Assembly: GCF_003112515.1 (NCBI RefSeq)
Contig: NZ_BEVZ01000004.1
Location: forward strand, 1 to 64,000
Length of the DNA: 64,000 bases
Direction: 5' to 3'
Source: Streptomyces fragilis
GTDB taxonomy: Bacteria; Actinomycetota; Actinomycetes; Streptomycetales; Streptomycetaceae
How positions within the stretch are numbered: the stretch's first letter is position 1; each line of letters starts with the position of its first letter. The notes beneath the pieces are model-generated. The model saw only the letters and a list, made by a program, of their open reading frames with translations. It ran no database searches and had not been told where the DNA came from. Shown here piece by piece: positions 11,140 to 19,935 of this stretch. Position numbers and translations under genes: made by a program.

Positions 11140-12642
11140 TCAGCTGGTCATCGCCCGGGCGGCCTCGTAGACGCCGAAGACCGCGAGGGCCAGCGGGACG
11201 AGGGTCAGCAGGACGAAGGACTCGGCGATCTCCAGGAACCGCCCCCAGAAGGGGGTCGGGCCGCCGCGCGGGGCGATCAGGCCGATGCCGGTGATCAGCG
11301 CCGTCGCGGCGGCGACGGCGGCGACCAGCCACAGGGTGCGCAGTTCCAGGGCGGACGGGTCGGCGGTGGCCGGCGGGTTGAGCGCGAGCCCGACGCCCAG
11401 CAGCACCAGGGAGGCGAGGCCGGCCGCGAGCAGCGGGCCCACCTGGGCGGTGTAGCGGAACAGGGTGGCCCTCATGATCAGCGCGATGCCGGTGGCCAGG
11501 GCGAGGAGCCGCGCCCACAGGCCGTCGGAGAAGCCGAGCACGGCGCAGGCGACGACGGCGACCAGCGCGCACCCTCCGACGAGGCCGACCAGCAGTTCGT
11601 GGCCGCGGCGGGTGCGTTCCTCGATGCGGTGCAGGTCGACGGGTTCCTGCGGCTCGGTCTCCAGCGCGCCGTAGGCGCTCGCGGTACCGGTCTGCGGCGG
11701 GTCGAAGCCGATGGGCAGGCGGGCGAAGCGCAGGGACATGCCGGGCAGGAAGGCGAGGGCGCCGACGGCGAGCGGGGCGCAGAGGGCGGCCGTCTCGGTG
11801 GCGTTCCAGCGCAGCGCGAGGGCGGCGAACAGGGTGGCCACGCCGATCGCGGAGGCGACCACGCAGGCGACGAAGGGGCCGTCGCCGCGCGGGGAGCACA
11901 GCGTCAGGACCACGGCGGCGACCAGGACGGCGGCGCAGGCCAGCAGGACCTGGAGCTTGCCGATGCCGGCGCCGTCGGCGAGCGGCAGCAGACCGGAGCC
12001 GGCGACGCCCATGTTGGGCAGCGCCCCGAGGCCGAGCGCGAGGGCAGCCTGCCGGTCGTCGTAGACGCGGGCGCGGACGCAGGCCAGGACGACGAGGACC
12101 ACGCCGGCGATGGCGGCGAGGATGCCGGGCAGGCCGTGCATGTCGTGGCCGGGGTGCGAGGTCCAGGCGACGAAGGCGAGCAGGGCGGGCAGCACTCCCC
12201 CGGCGATCAGGCCGCCGGTGCGGGTGAGGTCGCCGGACCACAGGGTGTGGTCGCGGGAGACCGCGGAGGCGACGGCCTCGGAGACGTCGTCGAAGACGGC
12301 GGGCGGCAGCGAGGCGGAGAAGGGCCGCAGGGTGAGCAGCTCGCCGTCGAGGATGCGCTGCGCCGCGAAGGAGCGGGCGCTGTCGAGGACGGTGCCGTCG
12401 CGGCGGACGAGGTGGTAGCCGACGGGAGCCCCTTCGGCGGGGCTCTGCCGGGAGAGCCTGAGTATCTCCGGGTAGAGGTCGGCGACCGGGATGTCGTCGG
12501 GCAGCGCCACGTCGATGCGGCTGTCGGGCGCGACGATGGTGACCCGGCAGAAACCGAGTCCGGAGCCGGCGCCCGTTCCTGACGGGCCCGCGGGTCCGGG
12601 GCCGGCCTGTCCGGTGGCCGGCGCGGAGGCCGTGGTGCTCAC
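11140..12642 (-). CDS. eccD: Type VII secretion integral membrane protein EccD
   Basis: EccD forms the transmembrane vestibule of the ESX secretion complex. The 500-residue product has a soluble N-terminal domain (about residues 30-110) like the ubiquitin-like YukD fold, with CRVTIVAPDSRIDVALPDD and YHLVRRDGTVLD, followed by about eleven transmembrane helices, ending in a hydrophobic segment. I chose GTG 12642 (MSTTASAP); the longer reading frame upstream runs antisense through eccC and is an artefact. It is divergent from eccC across a region with 13-bp repeats. Confidence 0.9.
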   Translation of the reverse strand: MSTTASAPATGQAGPGPAGPSGTGAGSGLGFCRVTIVAPDSRIDVALPDDIPVADLYPEILRLSRQSPAEGAPVGYHLVRRDGTVLDSARSFAAQRILDGELLTLRPFSASLPPAVFDDVSEAVASAVSRDHTLWSGDLTRTGGLIAGGVLPALLAFVAWTSHPGHDMHGLPGILAAIAGVVLVVLACVRARVYDDRQAALALGLGALPNMGVAGSGLLPLADGAGIGKLQVLLACAAVLVAAVVLTLCSPRGDGPFVACVVASAIGVATLFAALALRWNATETAALCAPLAVGALAFLPGMSLRFARLPIGFDPPQTGTASAYGALETEPQEPVDLHRIEERTRRGHELLVGLVGGCALVAVVACAVLGFSDGLWARLLALATGIALIMRATLFRYTAQVGPLLAAGLASLVLLGVGLALNPPATADPSALELRTLWLVAAVAAATALITGIGLIAPRGGPTPFWGRFLEIAESFVLLTLVPLALAVFGVYEAARAMTS

Positions 12643-12711
12643 CTTCTGCTCCCCCTCGGTGGTGGTCGTGCGGTGGTGGTCCGCGGTGGCGGGTGCGCGT
12701 CGCGGATGCGT

Positions 12712-12761
12712 GTGACGGACCCGCGTGACGGATCCGTCGGCGGATCCGTGTGACGGATCCG
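12712..12761. repeat. 13-bp tandem repeats in eccD/eccC divergent promoter region
   Basis: GTGACGGAYCCG occurs at 12712-12723, 12725-12736 and 12750-12761, with a divergent copy (TCGGCGGATCCG) at 12737-12748, giving four units at a 13-bp period. Each holds a CGGATCCG-like palindrome. The array lies 70-120 nt upstream of eccD and about 260 nt upstream of eccC, where a regulator could act on both. Confidence 0.6.
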
Positions 12762-13017
12762 TGCGGTGGGCGCGGCGGTCCGGTGACCGCGGAGGGCGTG
12801 TGGGCGTCCCCGCGGCGGCCGAACGTCCGTGTTGTCCGGTGTCGTTCACGTGTGTCCGCGCCAACCGCCGGCCCTGGCCGTCCGGTCGGGGCGAACATCC
12901 GGCACCATACCGCTCACCGGTGCTGCGTGGACTCAGTAGGATCACGCCGCGGCCCGCATACCCGGACCACGGGGTGCCCTGGACAACGGCAGGGCCCGGC
13001 AAGGGGATTGGTGACCA
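12762..13017 (+). promoter_or_regulatory. eccC upstream region
   Basis: This is non-coding. A TAGGAT hexamer at 12936-12941 is a plausible -10 box for eccC, although no good -35 is visible. A short inverted repeat (GCACC...GGTGC) lies just upstream of it. The assignment is by eye and weak. Confidence 0.35.
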
Positions 13018-16000
13018 GTGAGCCACATCGTCGTGAAGCGCCCGCCGAGGGCGCTGCCGTCCGAGGTGCCCACGGAAGAGATCGTGCTGCAGCCACCGCC
13101 GGAGTTGCCGCGCGGGCATCAGGAGAGCGTGCTGATGCAGTTGCTGCCCACGCTCGGCATGGGCGGTTCGGTGGTCTTCTTCTTCATGAGCGACAAGCCG
13201 TTCATGAAGATCATGGGCATGGTGATGATCGCTTCGACGATCGCCATGTCGGTGGCGATGGTGGTGCGGTTCCGGCGGGGCAACCAGGGACAGCTGGCCG
13301 ACCTGCGGCGTGACTACCTGGGCTATCTGACGCTGACCCGGCAGCGCGCGGTGGACACCGCGAAGGCGCAGCGGGACGCCCAGTACTACCTGCACCCCTC
13401 CCCCGAGCAGCTGTGGGCGCTGGTGGCCGAGGGCAGCCGGGTGTGGGAGCGGCGGCCGGGCGACGAGGACTTCGCCCAGGTGCGGATCGGGCTGGGCCCG
13501 CAGCAGTTGGCGTCGCCGCTGATCGCTCCGCAGACCGGGCCGGTGGACCAGCTGGAGCCGTTGACCGCGGGTGCGATGCAGCGGTTCGTGGCGGTGCACT
13601 CGACGCTGGAGGACCTGCCGATGGCGGTGTCCCTGCGGGCGTTCCACCGGGTGACGGTGAGCGGCGAGCAGGAGTCGGTGCGCGCCCTGGTGCGGGCCAT
13701 GACGGGGGCGCTGGCCTCGCTGCACTCCCCCGAGGACATGGTCCTGGCGGTGGCCGCGGGCCGCGGCGCGCTGGAGCAGTGGGAGTGGGCGAAGTGGCTG
13801 CCGCACGCCCAGGCGCCGGGCGCGCCGGACGGCGCGGGCTCGCGTCGGCTGATCTCCGGGGACCCGCGGGTGCTGGAGGACCTGCTGTCGGGCAGCCTGT
13901 CGGGGCGGCCCCGGTTCCATCCGGCGGCTCCTCCGCTGCCGGAGACGCCGCACCTGGTGCTGGTGCTGGACGGGGTGTCGCTGCCGCAGGACTCGGTGCT
14001 GGCGAGCCCGGAGGGTTTGCAGGGCGTCACGCTGATCGAGGTGGTGCCGGGCGAGCAGGTGGGCGCTCCGGGCGACCTGGCGATGGCGGTGCACCCGTCG
14101 TCGCTGCGGCTGGAGTCGGCGCACGGGGCGGTGTACGAGGGGACGCCGGACACCATGTCGTACGCGTCGGCCGAGGCGCTGGCGCGGCAGCTGGCGCCGC
14201 TGCGGATGGCCTCGGGCGGTGACGACGACGAGCCGCTGCTGGCGAACCTGGAGTTCACCGACCTGCTGAACCTGGGCGACGCCGCCTCGGTGGACCCGAA
14301 GCGGACCTGGCGGCCGCGCGCGCTGGCGGAGCGGCTGCGGGTGCCGATCGGCGTCGGCGAGGACGGCCGTCCGGTGATGCTGGACCTGAAGGAGGCCGCG
14401 CAGGAGGGCATGGGTCCGCACGGCCTGTGCGTGGGCGCGACCGGTTCCGGCAAGTCGGAGCTGCTGCGCACCCTGGTGCTGGGTCTGGCGGTCACGCACT
14501 CCTCGGAGACGCTGAACTTCGTGCTCGCCGACTTCAAGGGCGGCGCCACCTTCGCCGGCATGGCGCGGATGCCGCACGTGGCCGCGGTGATCACCAACCT
14601 GGCGGACGACCTGACGCTGGTGGACCGGATGGGCGACTCCATCCGCGGTGAGCTCAACCGCCGGCAGGAGATGCTGCGCGACGCGGGCAACTACGCCAAC
14701 ATCCACGACTACGAGAAGGCCCGCGCGGCGGGCGCCCCGCTGCAGCCGATCCCCTCGCTGGTGCTGGTCATCGACGAGTTCAGCGAACTGCTCAGCGCGA
14801 AGCCGGACTTCATCGAGATGTTCGTGCAGATCGGCCGCATCGGCCGCTCGCTGGGCGTTCATCTGCTGCTGGCCTCGCAGCGTCTGGAGGAGGGCCGGCT
14901 GCGCGGCCTGGAGACGTACCTGTCGTACCGCATCGGTCTGCGGACCTTCTCGGCGGCGGAGTCGCGGGCGGCGCTGGGCGTGCCGGACGCCTACGAGCTG
15001 CCGAACGTGCCGGGTTCCGGCTTCCTGAAGTTCGGCACCGACGAGATGGTGCGGTTCAAGGCGGCGTACGTCTCCGGCGTCCACCGTTCGGGGGCGCAGC
15101 AGGCGGCGCTGGCCGGCGGGCCGCTGCCGGTGGACCGGCGGCCGGTGCTGTTCACGGCGGCCGAGGTGCCGGTGCGCTACGCGCAGGTGCCGCGGCAGCG
15201 GGCCGAGTCGGACGGTGCGGGCGGTGACGACGCGCTGGCGGACACGGTGCTGGACGTGATCGTGAAGCGGCTGGAGGCGCAGGGTCCGGCGGCGCACCAG
15301 GTGTGGCTGCCGCCGCTGGACAGCCCGCCGTCGCTGGACGGTCTGCTGCCGGGGCTGACGGCCGTGGAGGGCCGGGGCCTCACCCAGCCCGGTTACGAGG
15401 GCGCGGGGCGTCTGGTGGTGCCGGTGGGCATCGTCGACAAGCCGTACGAGCAGCGGCGTGACCCGCTGTGGGTGGACTTCTCGGGCGCGGCCGGCCACAT
15501 GCAGATCCTGGGTGGTCCGCAGTCCGGCAAGTCGACGCTGCTGCGCACGCTGGTGTCGTCGTTCGCGCTGACCCACACCCCGCAGGAGGTGCAGTTCTAC
15601 GGGCTGGACTTCGGCGGCGGCGGCATGGTGTCGATCGAGGGTCTGCCGCACGTGGGCGGCGTGGCGTCCCGGCTGGACCCGGAGCGGGTGCGGCGCACGG
15701 TGGCCGAGGTGTACGGCGTGCTGAACCGGCGCGAGGAGTACTTCCGGGCGGCGGGCATCCCGTCGATCGCGGAGTTCCGCTCCCGGCGGGCGCGCGGCAC
15801 GATCTCGGTGACGGACCAGCCGTGGGGCGACGTCTTCCTGCTGATCGACGGCTGGGGCAACTTCAAGGGCGAGTACGAGGCCCTGGAGCCGATCGTGCTG
15901 GAGATCGCGGCGCGCGGCCTGGGCTACGGCGTCCACCTGGTGCTCACCGCGTCGAGGTCGATGGAGGTCCGCTCCAACCTCAAGGACCAGTTGATGAACC

Positions 16001-16989
16001 GCCTCGAGCTGCGGCTCGGCGACCCGATGGACTCGGAGTTCGACCGCAAGGTGGCGGCGAACGTGCCGTCGGGTGTTCCGGGCCGCGGTCAGTCGCCGCA
16101 GAAGCTGCACTTCATGGCCGCGGTGCCGCGCATCGACGGCCTGACCTCGGACTCGGACCTGGCGGACGCCACCGCGGCACTGGCTTCGGAGGTGACCCGG
16201 CACTGGACGGCTCCGGGGGCGCCCAAGGTGCGGCTGCTGCCGCGCCACCTGCCCCTCGCGCAGCTGCCGGCCGGCGACCGGTTCCCGGAGCGCGGCGTGG
16301 CGTTCGGGCTGGACGAGAACACGCTGGAGCCGGTGTTCGTGGACTTCGACCAGGACCCGTTCTTCCTGGTCTTCGGCGAGAGCGAGTCCGGCAAGTCGAA
16401 CCTGCTGCGGCTGCTGATCAAGCAGCTCACCCAGCGCTACCCGGGCGATAAGTGCAAGCTGTTCGTGGTCGACAACCGGCGCTCGCTGCTGGACGTGACG
16501 CCCGACTCGCACCTGGCCGAGTACATCCCGATGTCCAACACGATGGACCACCACATGGCGGCGCTCGCCGACCTGATGCGGCGCCGTTCGCCCACCGCCG
16601 ACGTGACCGCGCAGCAGCTGCGGGAGCGCAGCTGGTGGAGCGGGCCGAACGTGTACGTCATCGTCGACGACTACGACCTGGTGTCGACCTCGCAGGGCAA
16701 CCCGCTGTCCGGGCTGACAGAGCTCCTGCCCTTCGCGCGCGACGTGGGCGTGCGGTTCATCATCGCCCGTTCCACCGCGGGCGCCGGGCGCGCGGGATAC
16801 GAGGCGTTCATCCAGCGGATCAAGGAGCTGGGCGCCCAGGGCCTGGTGCTGGCGGGCGACCCCGGCGAGGGCGACCTGCTCGGCGGGGTGCGGCCCCGGC
16901 CGATGCCGGCCGGGCGGGGCGTCTTCGTCTCGCGCCGTCGCGGCAAGCCGCTGGTCCAGACGGGACTCGTACCGGAGGGGACGTACTGA
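13018..16989 (+). CDS. eccC: Type VII secretion ATPase EccC (EccCa/EccCb fused)
   Basis: EccC is the FtsK/SpoIIIE-type motor of ESX secretion that recognises WXG100 substrates. The 1323-residue chain carries all three ATPase modules. After two transmembrane helices (about residues 42-58 and 63-84) come Walker A motifs GATGSGKSE (about 473), GGPQSGKST (about 831) and GESESGKSN (about 1118), with Walker B strands LVLVIDEFSE, VFLLIDGWGN and YVIVDDYDLV. In mycobacterial systems the protein may be split in two; here it is one chain. GTG 13018 is the likely start. Its stop overlaps the next start by one base, indicating coupling. Confidence 0.97.
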   Translation: MSHIVVKRPPRALPSEVPTEEIVLQPPPELPRGHQESVLMQLLPTLGMGGSVVFFFMSDKPFMKIMGMVMIASTIAMSVAMVVRFRRGNQGQLADLRRDYLGYLTLTRQRAVDTAKAQRDAQYYLHPSPEQLWALVAEGSRVWERRPGDEDFAQVRIGLGPQQLASPLIAPQTGPVDQLEPLTAGAMQRFVAVHSTLEDLPMAVSLRAFHRVTVSGEQESVRALVRAMTGALASLHSPEDMVLAVAAGRGALEQWEWAKWLPHAQAPGAPDGAGSRRLISGDPRVLEDLLSGSLSGRPRFHPAAPPLPETPHLVLVLDGVSLPQDSVLASPEGLQGVTLIEVVPGEQVGAPGDLAMAVHPSSLRLESAHGAVYEGTPDTMSYASAEALARQLAPLRMASGGDDDEPLLANLEFTDLLNLGDAASVDPKRTWRPRALAERLRVPIGVGEDGRPVMLDLKEAAQEGMGPHGLCVGATGSGKSELLRTLVLGLAVTHSSETLNFVLADFKGGATFAGMARMPHVAAVITNLADDLTLVDRMGDSIRGELNRRQEMLRDAGNYANIHDYEKARAAGAPLQPIPSLVLVIDEFSELLSAKPDFIEMFVQIGRIGRSLGVHLLLASQRLEEGRLRGLETYLSYRIGLRTFSAAESRAALGVPDAYELPNVPGSGFLKFGTDEMVRFKAAYVSGVHRSGAQQAALAGGPLPVDRRPVLFTAAEVPVRYAQVPRQRAESDGAGGDDALADTVLDVIVKRLEAQGPAAHQVWLPPLDSPPSLDGLLPGLTAVEGRGLTQPGYEGAGRLVVPVGIVDKPYEQRRDPLWVDFSGAAGHMQILGGPQSGKSTLLRTLVSSFALTHTPQEVQFYGLDFGGGGMVSIEGLPHVGGVASRLDPERVRRTVAEVYGVLNRREEYFRAAGIPSIAEFRSRRARGTISVTDQPWGDVFLLIDGWGNFKGEYEALEPIVLEIAARGLGYGVHLVLTASRSMEVRSNLKDQLMNRLELRLGDPMDSEFDRKVAANVPSGVPGRGQSPQKLHFMAAVPRIDGLTSDSDLADATAALASEVTRHWTAPGAPKVRLLPRHLPLAQLPAGDRFPERGVAFGLDENTLEPVFVDFDQDPFFLVFGESESGKSNLLRLLIKQLTQRYPGDKCKLFVVDNRRSLLDVTPDSHLAEYIPMSNTMDHHMAALADLMRRRSPTADVTAQQLRERSWWSGPNVYVIVDDYDLVSTSQGNPLSGLTELLPFARDVGVRFIIARSTAGAGRAGYEAFIQRIKELGAQGLVLAGDPGEGDLLGGVRPRPMPAGRGVFVSRRRGKPLVQTGLVPEGTY

Positions 16990-17222
16990 TGGACGGCCTG
17001 ATGATGTTCGGGATGCTGGTCGCGCTGATTCCCGGCGCGCTGGGGCTGCTGGACCAGAAGAAGATGTGGTGGCGCTTCCAGGCGAAGAACTACGCCCACC
17101 CGGAGCACAACGAGCCCTCCGAAGGGGCGTACCGCCGGCAGCGGGTCATGCTGATCGGCTGCTCGCTGGGACTTGTGGCGCTGTTCGCCTATCTCTGGGC
17201 CACGGCGCCGTCACCGAGCTGA
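16989..17222 (+). CDS. Small membrane protein coupled to eccC
   Basis: A 77-residue protein with two hydrophobic segments, near residues 3-22 and 52-70, joined by a basic and histidine-containing loop (KKMWWRFQAKNYAHPEHN). Its ATG overlaps the eccC stop (TGATG), so translation is almost certainly coupled. I do not recognise a family. Its place suggests an accessory subunit of the ESX membrane complex, which is inference. Confidence 0.8.
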   Translation: MDGLMMFGMLVALIPGALGLLDQKKMWWRFQAKNYAHPEHNEPSEGAYRRQRVMLIGCSLGLVALFAYLWATAPSPS

Positions 17223-17240
17223 ACCGGGGGAGAGATCTTC

Positions 17241-17351
17241 ATGGCATGGGACGAGTGGGAGTCCCACTCACTCACCGGTGCCGTGAACCGTCCGCCGTCC
17301 GCGGGCTGTCGACGGCGGCGCTGGCCACGGCCGTCGCCAGGAACCTGCTGA
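17241..17351 (+). pseudogene. Truncated MAWDEWE-type small ESX gene
   Basis: A strong ribosome site (GGGGGAGAG) precedes ATG 17241 and a 36-codon frame that starts MAWDEWES and soon turns into arginine- and proline-rich nonsense. I recall Streptomyces ESX loci encoding small helical proteins that begin MAWDEWE or close to it, so this looks like the intact 5' end of such a gene fused by a deletion to the lipoprotein remnant behind it. The peptide is probably still translated but should be functionless. The family link is from memory. Confidence 0.55.
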
Positions 17352-17630
17352 GCGGCTGTTCGAGCGAGCCGGAGCGTGCCTACGGGACGCCGAGCTCGCT
17401 GTGCGGCACCAAGGTCCCCGCCGGGTCGTTGGAGCCCTTCCTGCCGGCGGGTGAGCAGGTAGCGGTGAAGGAGGGCCGGCCCTCCGACGACGAGGCGCGC
17501 CGCTCGGTGCGGTCGACGGCAGGGAGGTCCTCGTCGCCTCGCTGGAGTGGCGCGAACGCCGGGGCGGCGTCTTCCAGCGATCCTGGCCTACGCCAAGGGT
17601 GCGGAGAGGTCGGAGTTCTGCCGGAAGTGA
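17297..17630 (+). pseudogene. Frameshifted SLCGT-type lipoprotein pseudogene
   Basis: One frame reads a signal peptide ending LLSGC (lipobox), then SEPERAYGTPSSLCGTKVP and continues to about 17508. Coding sense then jumps to a second frame (VDGREVLVASLEWRERR, about 17514-17576) and to a third (AYAKGAERSEFCRK, stop at 17628-17630). At least two small indels have therefore broken it; the second looks like loss of one base near 17578. No start codon of its own is evident, so the 5' end is also gone. It shares SLCGT after the lipobox with the intact lipoprotein at 25137-25676 and appears to be a decayed paralogue. Confidence 0.75.
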
Positions 17631-17660
17631 CGGCCGTGGTGCGCTCCGGCACCACGGCCG
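17631..17660 (+). terminator. Hairpin terminator after lipoprotein pseudogene
   Basis: A perfect 12-bp stem (CGGCCGTGGTGC with GCACCACGGCCG) and a 6-nt loop start right after the pseudogene stop. It has outlived the gene and probably ends the eccC transcript. Confidence 0.8.
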
Positions 17661-17691
17661 TCACTGAGCCGGCATCGCCCGTGAAGCGAAG

Positions 17692-17734
17692 GAACCGGGT
17701 CGGGGCGCCCTCCGTGCGCGTCCCGATCCGGTTC
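17692..17734 (-). terminator. Hairpin terminator of the esx operon
   Basis: A long stem (GAACCGGGTCGGGGCGC against GCGCGTCCCGATCCGGTTC, with wobble pairs) lies about 50 nt beyond the esxB stop. The minus-strand 3' flank is CTTCGCTTC. Confidence 0.7.
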
Positions 17735-17786
17735 CCCGTGCTGTGCCGACTCCTGTGCCCCGCGGTCGCCCGCTGCGGCTGAGGGG

Positions 17787-18089
17787 TCAGCTGTGGAAGT
17801 AGCTGGCCGCCTTCAGGTCGCCACCGCGGTAGTCACCGCCGGCCTGACTCACCTTTTGGCCGATCTGCGTCAGCGCGGTGTGGATGGCGTTGGCGTGCTT
17901 GTCCCACTCGCGCATCACCTCCTGGAAGGCGGTCGCGGCCTCGCCCTCCCAGCCGGTCGCCGCCTGGGCGATCGCGGACTTCAGCGCGCCGAGGTCCGTC
18001 TCCAGCTTCTGCGCCTGGGTGCCCAGCTCGGTGGTCAGGGCGTCGAGACCGCCGTACTTGACCGCGAGTTCATCCTGGTTGATCGACAT
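17787..18089 (-). CDS. esxB: WXG100 secreted protein EsxB
   Basis: A 100-residue ESAT-6/CFP-10 family protein: two amphipathic helices joined at the WXG turn (GWEGEAATAF, about residues 47-56). Such proteins leave the cell through the ESX machine as a helical dimer. The C-terminal end (GGDYRGGDLKAASYF) is short, with tyrosine and aspartate residues of the kind used as secretion signals by one partner. It lies 68 nt downstream of esxA, the expected partner gene. The symbol follows the naming used for Streptomyces esxBA. Confidence 0.92.
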   Translation of the reverse strand: MSINQDELAVKYGGLDALTTELGTQAQKLETDLGALKSAIAQAATGWEGEAATAFQEVMREWDKHANAIHTALTQIGQKVSQAGGDYRGGDLKAASYFHS

Positions 18090-18157
18090 GCTTCCCTCGT
18101 CTCATGCTCGTCTGCTCGGGGTGGTGGGTGCTGTGCGGGGTGTCCGCCGGCGTGCGG

Positions 18158-18499
18158 TCAGTAGCTGCTGATCGCGGAGGTCTTGCCGCCGTACTGCACG
18201 TCGATGGAGTCGATCGTGCCCCGCACCTCGTCCTCGAGGTTGTCCTTGTCCCTGCGGGTCATGTTGATGTTGTCGAGGAACTTCACGAGCAGCTGGCCGA
18301 TGTCGCGCATGTGCTCGTTGATCTCGACCTGCTTCTTGTTGAAGGCCGCGGCGCCGATGCCCCGCCAGTGGCCCTCGAGCTGGTCGATGGTGCCCTGCAG
18401 CCGGGTCATCTGACCCTTGATCGACTCGAAGCGGTCGACGATGTTCTTCTGGAGGGCTTCGACCTCACTGTCCCGGAGAAGCTGTCCATCTGAAGCCAT
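18158..18499 (-). CDS. esxA: WXG100 secreted protein EsxA
   Basis: The 113-residue product has the helix-turn-helix WXG100 form, with the turn at HWRGIGAAAF (about residues 44-53), and longer, more charged helices than EsxB. It should form the heterodimer exported by EccBCDE. ATG 18499 is preceded by an AAAGGGATCA site. It lies between the mycosin gene upstream and esxB downstream in a five-gene minus-strand run. Confidence 0.92.
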   Translation of the reverse strand: MASDGQLLRDSEVEALQKNIVDRFESIKGQMTRLQGTIDQLEGHWRGIGAAAFNKKQVEINEHMRDIGQLLVKFLDNINMTRRDKDNLEDEVRGTIDSIDVQYGGKTSAISSY

Positions 18500-18577
18500 G
18501 GCCTGTGATCCCTTTCGTCAGCGGTCTGGGTGTGGGTCTGTTGGTCGGGGTGGGTAGGTGCGGGGGCGCGGCCCTGA

Positions 18578-19909
18578 TCAGGCGGTGCGCCGCTTCCGCA
18601 CGACGACGAAGGCGACGACGCCGCCGATCACCACCACGGCGGCGGCCGCGCCGGCGATCGGCCACAGGGTGCCGCTGTCGCCGTCCTGCGCGGCGGCGGT
18701 GTCCGTGTCCGTCGCCCCGGCGTTCTTGCCCTCGCCGCCGGGGGCGGGCTTGGCGCCGTCCGCGGGGGCCTTCGAGGAGGCGTCGGCGGGGGTGGTGGGG
18801 GTGGGTGAGGGGATGGGCTGGAAGACCTCGAGGCTCTTGAACAACGCCTCGTGCTGCTTGAGCAGCGGATCGACATCGGGGGATCCGGGGTCGAAGGCGG
18901 GGTCTGCCAGTACCAGACGGGGACGGGCCAGACCGTGCCCCAGGTAGACGCTCGTCTCCGATCGCGGCCAGTCCCGACTGGCGGTTTCAATGAGCGCGTT
19001 CAGCACCTGGTTGTTGGTCCAGTCGGGGTGTGCGGACCAGATCAGAGCGGCGGAGGCGGAGGTGACAGCGGCGGCGAAACTCGTTCCCTCTTCGGTGCAG
19101 TATCGGGTGAATGTCGCGTCGCACCAGCCGGGGAGGTTGAGACCAGGAGCAGCGAGGTCCACATCGATGCCCTTTTCGGAAAACTCACCCACTGTGCCGG
19201 TCTTGTCGGCTGCAGCTACACCCACCACGTAGGGATAACCGGCGGGGTACCCGATGTACTTACCCGCCAAAGTTTTCTTCCCCGCCTCGTTACCTACGCT
19301 GGCGAACAGAAGCTTGCCCTTGGAGTAGGCATATCTGACTGCGGCGGCATCCTTGTCGATGATGTAAGAGTTACCGAAGGACATGTTGATGATCTTCGCG
19401 TCGGAATCGGCCGCAGCTCTGATGGCCTTATCGACACTCGGGGCCTTTTTCCCGTCGGCCTTGCTCATCCCCTTCATGGCAATGCGAATAGGCAAGATCT
19501 TGGCGTCAGGTGCCAGCCCTCTTATCCCACCGCCCGCGCCGGTCCCCGCGATGGTCTCGGCCATGCTGGTGCCGTGACCGACCGGATCTTCGGTCGCGCC
19601 GTACCCGACCGGACCGGAAACGGCATCCTCGATCACCTGCCCCTTCAGGGCGGGCGTCTCGGGGTTGACGCCGGAATCGATAACGGCGACAGTCACGCCT
19701 TCACCGGTGCTGGTTTTCCACATCTCACGGGCCTTCATGGCGGTGAGGTGCCAGCCCTCTGGCGCATCCGCCGCCCAGGCCGACGGGACGGCACCCACCG
19801 TGATCATGACGAGCGCGCCAAGCGTCGCCCCGACGGCGGACAGTCGCTTGTTCGTGCGACGACCGCTACGGACGACTGTTCTACCGGGTCTGCTGATGAC
19901 TGACGCCAT
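18578..19909 (-). CDS. mycP: Mycosin-type subtilisin protease (copy 1)
   Basis: MycP is the membrane-bound subtilase needed for ESX function. The 443-residue protein has a signal peptide (to about residue 47), the triad Asp78 (VAVIDSG), His112 (VGHGTS) and Ser277 (EEGTSFAAA), oxyanion Asn207, a Pro/Thr/Ala-rich linker, and a C-terminal transmembrane helix (about 414-437) ending RKRRTA. Cys263 and Cys271 may form a disulphide. The catalytic domain, about 19080-19720, has many codons rare in the rest of the window (AGA, AAA, TAT, ACT, GTA) and visibly lower GC, suggesting recombination or transfer. A second mycosin lies at 25648-26952. Confidence 0.93.
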   Translation of the reverse strand: MASVISRPGRTVVRSGRRTNKRLSAVGATLGALVMITVGAVPSAWAADAPEGWHLTAMKAREMWKTSTGEGVTVAVIDSGVNPETPALKGQVIEDAVSGPVGYGATEDPVGHGTSMAETIAGTGAGGGIRGLAPDAKILPIRIAMKGMSKADGKKAPSVDKAIRAAADSDAKIINMSFGNSYIIDKDAAAVRYAYSKGKLLFASVGNEAGKKTLAGKYIGYPAGYPYVVGVAAADKTGTVGEFSEKGIDVDLAAPGLNLPGWCDATFTRYCTEEGTSFAAAVTSASAALIWSAHPDWTNNQVLNALIETASRDWPRSETSVYLGHGLARPRLVLADPAFDPGSPDVDPLLKQHEALFKSLEVFQPIPSPTPTTPADASSKAPADGAKPAPGGEGKNAGATDTDTAAAQDGDSGTLWPIAGAAAAVVVIGGVVAFVVVRKRRTA

Positions 19910-19935
19910 GTCCTTGCCTGTCCTCGCTCTGTTCG

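Noticed and set aside
11140..16554. Open reading frame of 1804 codons on the minus strand covering eccD and running antisense through eccC
   Set aside because: Only the last 500 codons look like a protein (EccD). The rest is the antisense shadow of eccC, kept open by the high GC third positions of the real gene.
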